Of a stretch of DNA of 64,000 nucleotides, positions 58,045 to 64,000 are shown piece after piece. The notes beneath the pieces were generated by a model. The model was not told the DNA's origin, made no database searches, and was given only the letters and a program-made list of their open reading frames with translations. Location of the stretch: the NCBI RefSeq assembly GCF_042677205.1, contig NZ_JBHTIU010000039.1, forward strand, positions 124,001-188,000, read 5' to 3'. The stretch comes from Paenibacillus_L residui (GTDB lineage Bacteria; Bacillota; Bacilli; Paenibacillales; NBRC-103111). The position numbers and the translations under genes are program-made. Each line of letters starts with the position of its first letter. The first letter of the stretch is position 1.

Positions 58045-59394
58045 ATGAACCTCTCCCATGAGATGCGAACGGAAGCCCGACCACCCCGGCAGATCCGGTT
58101 TTCCAAGCTGTTCGCTTTCTTTATTCCGCTCGGGATCTCGGCCAGCCTTGTTACGATCTCTCATGTCATCATTAACAGCACATTGGCCAGAGCCGCCCAA
58201 CCGGAAGCGGTGATCGCCAGTTACGCTATTGCCCTCAGTCTGCTCGGCATTACCGAGAAACCTGCAGCCTTGCTGCGTCAGACCTGCTCGGCACTGGTCC
58301 GCGACCGGGTATCATTTCGTGCCATGAGCGCCATTGCACTATATGTATTTGCTTCGATCTTTGCATTGGGGCTGATTATTTCTTATACCGATCTGGGCCG
58401 TCTGGTCTTCCGGTATTTTTTTGGCGTTCAGGAGAACGGGCTGCAGGAGACCATCGATGCCTATAGAATACTGATGTTTGTCAGTATTTTCTCGGGCATC
58501 CGCTGTCTCTACCACGGGATAATCATTTTTAATAAAAGAACGACCTGGCTAACGATTGGTATGATTATCCGGCTTGTGGGGATGTATGCCTTGGCGCAAT
58601 ATTACATTATGACCGGCAAGGTGAACAGCGGCTCCGTCGGAGCGGTTATTTTTTTGCTCGGTATGGTCATTGAAGCGGCCGTCAGCGTCTGGGAAGGACG
58701 CAAGCTCTTGAAGAAAGTCATTCCCGAGAAGGTGGAGGGGCACCCAATCTCAACCAAACGCCAAATTTTTCAGTTCTATCGGCCGCTGCTCTACTATTCC
58801 CTGCTGGCCGTAGTAGTCGGGCCTGCCATTAACGCCATGCTGGGCAAGTCCTCCAATATGGAGTTGGCCATCGCTTCCTATGCCATCGCCTTCAGCTTGG
58901 CGCAATTGGCGCAAAGCTTCTTTTCCTACATTCATCAAATCGTGTTGAATTTCTACCGGACAGACCGGACGCAGGTAATCCGCTTCACGCTGATGCTGTC
59001 CTTTATTCCGGCCTTGCTGGTGGGGATGCTGGCGTATACTCCTGTTGGGCCCTGGTTCATGGAGAATCAAATGGGAGTTAACGAGGAGCTTATGCAGGCC
59101 AGTCTGGAGGCGCTTCGGGTCTTCATGATCATGAACCTGATCTTTCCCTGGCTGGATTTCTTCAACGGAATCGTAATGCTGCGCGGACAGACCAAAATTA
59201 TGGTCTGGTCTCAAGGCTCCAATGTGGGGGTTACCCTTATCGTGCTGCTGATCTGTATTATTGCTGCACCTGGTTGGAACGGGACGATCGGGGCTCTGGC
59301 GCAATCCCTCGGCTTCCTGATGGAGCTTGCCGTCGTCCTGCTTGTTCTCAGAAGGGTGTCCAAAGAACCGGAACGCCCGCTTGCCCGGGGTTAG
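58045..59394 (+). CDS. MATE/ANKH-like membrane transporter
   Basis: 449 residues, about 12 helices, start ATG 58045 with AAAGGAG 10 bases upstream. The fold pattern of the MOP superfamily is visible in two similar halves (ASLVTISHVIINSTLARAA near the start; VVVGPAINAMLGKSSNMELAIASYAIAFSLAQL in the second half). It lacks the strongest MATE drug-pump motifs and may belong to the ANKH-like branch. Substrate unknown. A SigA-like TATACT lies about 80 bases upstream. Confidence 0.8.
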   Translation: MNLSHEMRTEARPPRQIRFSKLFAFFIPLGISASLVTISHVIINSTLARAAQPEAVIASYAIALSLLGITEKPAALLRQTCSALVRDRVSFRAMSAIALYVFASIFALGLIISYTDLGRLVFRYFFGVQENGLQETIDAYRILMFVSIFSGIRCLYHGIIIFNKRTTWLTIGMIIRLVGMYALAQYYIMTGKVNSGSVGAVIFLLGMVIEAAVSVWEGRKLLKKVIPEKVEGHPISTKRQIFQFYRPLLYYSLLAVVVGPAINAMLGKSSNMELAIASYAIAFSLAQLAQSFFSYIHQIVLNFYRTDRTQVIRFTLMLSFIPALLVGMLAYTPVGPWFMENQMGVNEELMQASLEALRVFMIMNLIFPWLDFFNGIVMLRGQTKIMVWSQGSNVGVTLIVLLICIIAAPGWNGTIGALAQSLGFLMELAVVLLVLRRVSKEPERPLARG

Positions 59395-59538
59395 CGCCAT
59401 TCGGCGGTCTAATGTGCCGAGGCGCCGCCATAACGGTTTCGGACAAGAAACAACGCCGACAGCCTGCAGGCATCGGACCGGCAGCCGCAGACCCGTGACT
59501 CCAAGATATACCAAGAATGATTAGAAAGAAGGCTTCTC

Positions 59539-60741
59539 ATGTCTGAACCCGACATCACACCGTCCCCTGCCGCCAAGCATCGTCCAACGGGTGCTACCGC
59601 AGGCTCGGATGCTGTACTTAAGTCTTTCACATTTTTGTTCTTCATGACGATGTCCATTATCGTCTCCGTCTTTCCGATCTACTTCGATTATAAAGGTTAC
59701 AGTAAACTGCAAATCGGAATGCTGTATTCTATCGGCCCGACCGTAGGCATTGCCGCCAACTTGTTCTGGGGTGTACTAAGCGACAGACTGCAGACGATCA
59801 AGAAGGTGATGATCACTGTTCTCGCAGGACAGCTCATCGCCCTGCTGATCATGTTTCAAGTCGATACTTTCACGGTCATGTTCATAGTCATGACGGCTTA
59901 CTATTTCTTCCAGACTCCCATGAACGGGTTAATTGACAGCCAGACCCTTCTGGTCGCGAGTAAGACCGGGAAGAGCTACGCCTCCTACCGCATTTGGGGA
60001 TCGTTGGGCTTTTCCTTCGCTTCCTTGTTTTTTGGCATGGCTCTGAGCGGGTTAGGGATCCAATCCGTCACCTTCCTTACCCTCGGGACGGTTATCATCT
60101 CTTTTGGACTGGCCTTCCTGTTGAAAGACAGCAGAGCAGGGGCGCGCAAGGCGGATTTTAGCGGAGTGCGCAGCATTTTGTTCTCGAAGCAGCTGCTCTG
60201 GTTCTTTCTCCTTATTCTGCTTCTCGCGATCCCGGCGAAAGCGAATGACGGGTTTCTGGCTCTCTACATGATCGGACTGGGAGCCAACGAAACGATCATC
60301 GGGTATTCCTGGATGATTTCCGCTCTCAGCGAAATTCCCGTGATGTTTTTGCTCAGCAAATACGGCCATCGCTTCAAGGAGCTGCCGCTGCTCGGATTCG
60401 CCGGCTTGATCTATGGAATCCGCTTCCTCCTTATGGCCTCCGTTCAGAATCCGTATTGGATTATTGCCATCCAAGCCATGCATTGTCTGTCCTTCGGCAT
60501 CTTCTTCATTACCGCCATCCGGTATATCACCCAGTTGGTGCCCGACGAGTTCCGGGCCAGCGGGCAGGCGATGTTTAATGTCGTATGGGGAGGGATGGCC
60601 GGATTGGCCGGCGGAGCTATCGGAGGGCAATTATTCGATTTATGGGGAGGTGATACGGTCTATCTGTTTGCATCCATAACGGCGTTTATTGCCAGTGCGG
60701 GATTTTTTCTGACCCACATTTCCAGAAAATTCAGCGTCTAG
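59539..60741 (+). CDS. MFS transporter
   Basis: 400 residues with a hydrophilic N-terminal tail of about 28 residues (Pro, Ala, Thr rich) and 12 predicted helices. GVLSDRLQTIKKVMI is the MFS motif between helices 2 and 3; SYASYRIWGSLGFSFASLFFG and QTPMNGLIDSQTLLVASKTG resemble the PPP/HcaT-like sugar or aromatic transporter group. Start ATG 59539, AAGAAGG upstream. Substrate unknown. Confidence 0.88.
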   Translation: MSEPDITPSPAAKHRPTGATAGSDAVLKSFTFLFFMTMSIIVSVFPIYFDYKGYSKLQIGMLYSIGPTVGIAANLFWGVLSDRLQTIKKVMITVLAGQLIALLIMFQVDTFTVMFIVMTAYYFFQTPMNGLIDSQTLLVASKTGKSYASYRIWGSLGFSFASLFFGMALSGLGIQSVTFLTLGTVIISFGLAFLLKDSRAGARKADFSGVRSILFSKQLLWFFLLILLLAIPAKANDGFLALYMIGLGANETIIGYSWMISALSEIPVMFLLSKYGHRFKELPLLGFAGLIYGIRFLLMASVQNPYWIIAIQAMHCLSFGIFFITAIRYITQLVPDEFRASGQAMFNVVWGGMAGLAGGAIGGQLFDLWGGDTVYLFASITAFIASAGFFLTHISRKFSV

Positions 60742-60768
60742 AGAGAATTATCCAAGGAGTGAAAGCCT

Positions 60769-61581
60769 TTGATACCGACACCTGTCACTTTCCATTCTCA
60801 AGCTTTGAATCGGAGACTGACCTTTTATGTATTCCTTCCGCCGGGTTACGAGCAATCGGAGAAGCGCTACCCGGTCATCTATCTGCTGCATGGCAGATTT
60901 GACAGCGAAATCTCATGGCCCTACCGGGGGAATGCGTATGCAACGGCCGAGCGGATGATGGCGTCCGGGGAATTGACCGAATCGATCATCATCATGCCCA
61001 GTGACGGAGGTTTTTCCACGGGGACGTATTATTTGGATTGGCATGACGGCAGCGGGAATTTCGAGCAATATTTCATGAACGACCTCATCCCCTTCATCGA
61101 CAGCCAGTATCGGACCCTTACGTCCAGAGAGAACAGAGTGATATGCGGCTTGTCCATGGGGGGCTTCGGATCCTTGCTGCTCGCACTTCGAAATCCTGGG
61201 CAGTTCGGCGCGGCCGGCAGCCTGTCCGGCGCACTCGGCATGTTTCCTTCCTCCGACCGGCTGGATTTGGCCCCGGATTGGGAGCCGGATCAGCTCGTCC
61301 GCATAGTCGGGCCGTTGGACGAAGAGTATGCCAGACATCATAATCTCTCCTTCCTTGCCGCCAGGGCGCTTCAGCAGGGACCGTACCCCGAAATTTATTT
61401 CGACTGCGGCACGGAAGATTTCCTGTATCAAGCCAATCTGTGGCTGAAGGATGAGTTAACCCGCTTAAATTATCCTTTTACATATCAGGAATTTAGCGGC
61501 AGCCATACTTGGGAATATTGGAGCGAGCATCTGGAGGATGTGTTGAAGTTTATGAATGCTTACCTGAGCCGCAGTCGTTAA
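60769..61581 (+). CDS. Esterase D-type alpha/beta hydrolase
   Basis: 270 residues, start TTG 60769, AAGGAG 9 bases upstream. Complete catalytic triad: Ser129 in GLSMGGFGS, Asp217 in DCGTEDFLY, His246 in SGSHTWEYW; oxyanion region HGRFDS. No signal peptide. Belongs to the Esterase_D/antigen 85-like family, with activity on small acyl or acetyl esters; carbohydrate deacetylation is possible. It lies 27 bases after the MFS gene, probably in one operon. Confidence 0.9.
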   Translation: MIPTPVTFHSQALNRRLTFYVFLPPGYEQSEKRYPVIYLLHGRFDSEISWPYRGNAYATAERMMASGELTESIIIMPSDGGFSTGTYYLDWHDGSGNFEQYFMNDLIPFIDSQYRTLTSRENRVICGLSMGGFGSLLLALRNPGQFGAAGSLSGALGMFPSSDRLDLAPDWEPDQLVRIVGPLDEEYARHHNLSFLAARALQQGPYPEIYFDCGTEDFLYQANLWLKDELTRLNYPFTYQEFSGSHTWEYWSEHLEDVLKFMNAYLSRSR

Positions 61582-61600
61582 AATAACCCCGGAATTTGCG

Positions 61601-61785
61601 GGATGCCCCTCTACGCGAGGAGCATCCCCAAAGACATGCAATTGTACATGTCTTTGGGGACAAATCCGGTAAATCCTAACAAAGACACACGAATCTGCAG
61701 GTCTTTCCGCCGCAAACCCTCGAAAATCAGGCACATGCCCAAATTGACTGACATGCACTTTTGCCTGTCTTTGGAACCCCACCTG
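61601..61785 (+). repeat. Two strong hairpins and a diverged composite-repeat tail
   Basis: First hairpin GGATGCCCCTC/GAGGAGCATCC (61601-61627). Second: CCCCAAAGACATG (61626-61638) and CATGTCTTTGGGG (61647-61659), a perfect 13-bp stem with loop CAATTGTA. Then AATCTGCAGGTCTTT (61691-61705) and TGCACTTTTGCCTGTCTTT (61755-61773), words shared with the tails of the repeat elements at 34.1 and 36.05 kb. The first hairpin probably ends the esterase message. Confidence 0.65.
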
Positions 61786-61900
61786 CCCATCGGCAGTTCT
61801 TATGTAAAAGGAGAATACTGCTGCGCCCCCGCCTTTGACCGGACTGGAATATTGTTCTGCCCAGCTTCGTTTTCTCCGAATCACCAACTTCAAATTTACG

Positions 61901-61937
61901 CGAAAAAGCAGCCCTTCTTGTTCAGAAGAGCTGCTTC
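61901..61937 (-). terminator. Terminator of the cold-shock gene
   Basis: On the minus strand GAAGCAGCTCTTCT pairs with AGAAGGGCTGC over 11-12 bp, followed by TTTTTC. Confidence 0.85.
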
Positions 61938-61978
61938 ATAATCGCTAGCACATTATTTATAAGTGGTATTCCCTAATC

Positions 61979-62176
61979 TTATAATTTAATGACGTTAGCT
62001 GCTTGAGGACCACGGTTGCCTTCCGTAATATCAAATTCAACCTCTTGGCCTTCGTCCAAAGTTTTGAAACCTTCGCCTTGGATAGCAGAGAAGTGAACGA
62101 AAACGTCGTCGCCGTTCTCTACTTGAATGAAACCATAACCTTTTTCTGCGTTAAACCATTTTACTGTACCTTTCAA
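61979..62176 (-). CDS. Cold-shock protein, CspA family
   Basis: 65 residues, start TTG 62176, AGGAGG 8 bases upstream. RNA-binding motifs RNP1 KGYGFIQV and RNP2 DVFVHF are intact; MKGTVKWFNAEKG is the classic start. Single-stranded nucleic-acid binding OB fold; acts as an RNA chaperone. Has its own strong promoter and a hairpin in the leader. Confidence 0.97.
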   Translation of the reverse strand: MKGTVKWFNAEKGYGFIQVENGDDVFVHFSAIQGEGFKTLDEGQEVEFDITEGNRGPQAANVIKL

Positions 62177-62197
62177 GTAAACAACCTCCTAAAATGT

Positions 62198-62250
62198 CGC
62201 CATTTATGGCGAATGTACCTTATTATAACACTGCTAAGAATTAATTTCAA
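62198..62250 (-). promoter_or_regulatory. cspA promoter and leader hairpin
   Basis: TTGAAA (62250-62245) and TATAAT (62227-62222) with a 17-bp spacer on the minus strand. CGCCATTTATGGCG (62198-62211), a 6-bp hairpin with a 2-nt loop, lies in the short leader, near the 5' end of the message. Confidence 0.75.
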
Positions 62251-62278
62251 GTCATGTAACGAATTATATGCACATAAT

Positions 62279-63013
62279 TTATCGATCTTTTTTTGTCAGG
62301 CACAGGAGATGTTTCGAGCCCGGGATAAAGGCAAGACGGGATTCCATCATCCGTACCGAAGCCCCGCTGTCCTCCAGCTCTTGAATCAGAATGTCCAGCC
62401 CCGGGTATTCCTTAAAGGATAGATCCAGGAGCGGATATATGCGAACCTCCCCTCCCGGCCGGCAAATACGAAGCAGCTCCCGACAGGCTTCCAGGTGAAA
62501 TTGTTCATCCAATCCCTGCCCGTATAGAAACAGAAAATGACTGCACAGAACAAGCGAGAACCGTTCCTCCGCGAACGGCAGATTCGGCAGCGATGCCTCG
62601 GTATAAACCTGGCTCCCTTCTGTCCGGTAACTCTCGATAAATTGTGAGAACGAGGCCTCCCGCAGCTTGCGGTGATGTTCAGGGCTGCCATAATAGGACC
62701 AGTCGAAGCTGTCACGCAATGCGTCTAATTTCTCCGTTGAAACCTCTATTTCTTCATAGCCGGTTTTCTCCATATCGTCAGCATCCATCGCATAAGTCGG
62801 ATCCGCCGCGAAAGCGTCGACTCCTTTCCTTCTGGCCATAGCCGTGAACGATGATGCTCCTGCCGCAACATCCAATACCGGCCCCCGGTGCAGACGCTCT
62901 TCTTCCAGCGAGAACATGCGGAGGTATTCATCCATAGACCGGCAGGTGACAGCGTACCCGGTCTGTTCGTAACCTCTCGGGCTGGGTACAGGCCCTCTTC
63001 CTTCCTTACTCAT
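62279..63013 (-). CDS. SAM-dependent methyltransferase, class I
   Basis: 244 residues, start ATG 63013. Motif I GPVLDVAAGASSFTAMARRKG (about residues 44-64), motif II acidic residue in FAADPTYAMD, motif IV region LPFAEERFSLVLCSHFLFLYG. The substrate is unknown; the motif spacing fits small-molecule or ubiE-like enzymes. It is transcribed in the same direction as cspA and the sensor kinase, with about 100 bases to the latter. Confidence 0.85.
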   Translation of the reverse strand: MSKEGRGPVPSPRGYEQTGYAVTCRSMDEYLRMFSLEEERLHRGPVLDVAAGASSFTAMARRKGVDAFAADPTYAMDADDMEKTGYEEIEVSTEKLDALRDSFDWSYYGSPEHHRKLREASFSQFIESYRTEGSQVYTEASLPNLPFAEERFSLVLCSHFLFLYGQGLDEQFHLEACRELLRICRPGGEVRIYPLLDLSFKEYPGLDILIQELEDSGASVRMMESRLAFIPGSKHLLCLTKKDR

Positions 63014-63112
63014 CTCAGCTCATCTCTCCTCATCTCATCAAACTATTGTCTTGCTTCACCCGTTACGCTCCCTGGCTTAAGCAGGCGGTGCATAGCGGTT
63101 ATACGGATTGTA

Positions 63113-64000
63113 TCACGCGTTTTCCTTCAATGACAATCCGTTATCCAGCACCAGGGTGAAAAAAAACGTCACCCCGCCTTCCTCGTTGCGCGCCCCGAAT
63201 TCGCTGCCGTGAAGCTGAAGCAGATGCTTGACAATGGACAAGCCGATTCCTGTGCCCCCCAAATCCCGGTTTCCGGACCGGTCGGAACGGTAAAAAGCAT
63301 CCCATATATGAGGCAAATCCTCTTCCGGTATGCGGCTTCCTTCGTTGCTGACTTCTACCGTCACCTTGTCTTGCTCTGCCGTCTCCAGCACCTTGACCTC
63401 CACCCGGCCTTGTATCGGCGCATGGCGGACCGCATTGCTCAATAAATTGATCAGCACCTGCTCCAGCCGGGAACGATCGGATAAAACCTGCCGTTCCTCG
63501 CCGTCCGTCCCGGCAACCTTCAGTCTTATTTGCTTATCATTAAGGAGCGGCGACATTTTATGCAGGACCGAGCGAATCGTTTCGGACAGCGGTACCTTGG
63601 CGGGATTCAGCCGGAAACGGCCGCTCTCCAGCTGTGACAAATCCAGCAAGTCACTGACCAGCCCCGCCATCCGGCTGCTCTCTTCCACAATAATATCCGC
63701 ATATTTGTCCCGTTTCGTTCCTTGTCTTATATTATCCTTCAATGCCTCGGCGTAGCCTTGAATGAGACTGACCGGTGTTTTCAGCTCGTGAGATACGCTG
63801 GCCACGAATCTTTTGCGCATCCTCTCGAGCTGCTTTTCCTTCTCAATATCGGCCAACAGCTTGGCGTTCGCCTCCTGCAATTCATCCATCGTTCGCTTCA
63901 GGTTGGAGGACAGATAGTTCATGGTTTCCGCCAGCTGCCCTATTTCATCTTCGCGTTTGAATTGGACGGCTGCGGTGAAGTCCAGTTTGGCAAGCCGCTT
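63113..64000 (-). CDS. Sensor histidine kinase, C-terminal part (cut by window edge)
   Basis: The frame runs from the stop at 63113 to the window end without a break, so the N-terminal sensor and membrane part lie outside. In order: HAMP end (KLDFTAAVQFKREDEIGQLAETMNYL), HisKA H-box FVASVSHELKTPVSLIQGYAEAL with the phosphorylated His, then HATPase_c with N-box INLLSNAVRHAP, G1 DAFYRSDRSGNRDLGG and G2 GTGIGLSIVKHLLQLHGSEF. A full two-component kinase of the PhoR/WalK type; its response regulator is expected upstream on this strand. Confidence 0.92.
   Translation of the reverse strand, partial: KRLAKLDFTAAVQFKREDEIGQLAETMNYLSSNLKRTMDELQEANAKLLADIEKEKQLERMRKRFVASVSHELKTPVSLIQGYAEALKDNIRQGTKRDKYADIIVEESSRMAGLVSDLLDLSQLESGRFRLNPAKVPLSETIRSVLHKMSPLLNDKQIRLKVAGTDGEERQVLSDRSRLEQVLINLLSNAVRHAPIQGRVEVKVLETAEQDKVTVEVSNEGSRIPEEDLPHIWDAFYRSDRSGNRDLGGTGIGLSIVKHLLQLHGSEFGARNEEGGVTFFFTLVLDNGLSLKENA

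Overview
The window looks like a chromosomal segment of an aerobic, spore-forming member of the Paenibacillaceae (Paenibacillus-like). The evidence is indirect: strong AGGAGG-type ribosome binding sites with many TTG and GTG starts, SigA-type promoters, spore-coat genes (CotH kinase with a CotG-like substrate), a YtpB-type terpene synthase, DUF624/YesL and YitT membrane proteins, and many LacI/AraC/DeoR/GntR/ROK-controlled sugar clusters. I see no rRNA, tRNA, insertion sequence, phage or CRISPR array.

Layout. 1-2.1 kb: end of an MFS transporter, a MerR regulator whose 5' end seems frameshifted, and a YugP-type zinc protease. 2.1-9.3 kb: a beta-mannoside-type operon (binding protein, two permeases, GH130 enzyme, DUF1861 protein) divergent from its LacI regulator, with clear promoters and palindromic operators. 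9.4-11.5 kb: LysR regulator, thiol peroxidase Tpx, small cytosolic protein. 11.7-18.6 kb: galactose locus (DeoR regulator, GatY/KbaY-type aldolase, galK, galE, galT, LacC/FruK-type kinase), joining Leloir genes to the lower half of a tagatose route. 18.8-23.6 kb: hydroxyacid dehydrogenase, GntR/solute-binding-domain fusion, Gfo/Idh oxidoreductase, AraC regulator. 24-33.4 kb: transaldolase-like aldolase behind a candidate structured RNA, DUF624 protein, DEAD-box helicase, DUF4178/DUF4247 pair, YitT protein, small ORF, DUF4015 glycosidase, nitroreductase behind a Fur box.

33.7-36.2 kb is the strangest part: two composite repeat elements, each with six 49-51 bp units and a terminal hairpin module, lie in the same orientation on either side of a gene for a PD-(D/E)xK nuclease-like protein. 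A pyrimidine-rich minisatellite and a promoter plus attenuator precede that gene. Diverged relatives of the element occur at 23.6-23.9 kb and 61.6-61.8 kb.

36.2-43.9 kb: a GH95 alpha-L-fucosidase followed by two SDRs, an RbsD-type mutarotase, a small protein and a split UxaA-type dehydratase, with a divergent LacI regulator; together they suggest non-phosphorylative L-fucose catabolism. 43.9-45.5 kb: CotG-like protein and CotH kinase. 45.7-53.9 kb: Gfo/Idh oxidoreductase, two more repeat types with a gene remnant, then xylAB extended by a Gfo/Idh and a ThuA gene, with divergent xylR (ROK). 54-64 kb: peroxiredoxin, pfkA, ytpB with two uncharacterised neighbours, a MATE-type and an MFS transporter, an esterase, a cold-shock protein, a methyltransferase and the C-terminal part of a sensor kinase cut by the window edge.

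The carbohydrate clusters follow one pattern: import or release of sugars, conversion to phosphorylated or keto-acid intermediates, and entry to glycolysis through aldolases and PfkA, each under a local repressor. Repeat-rich gaps separate the clusters and hold most of the unexplained sequence.
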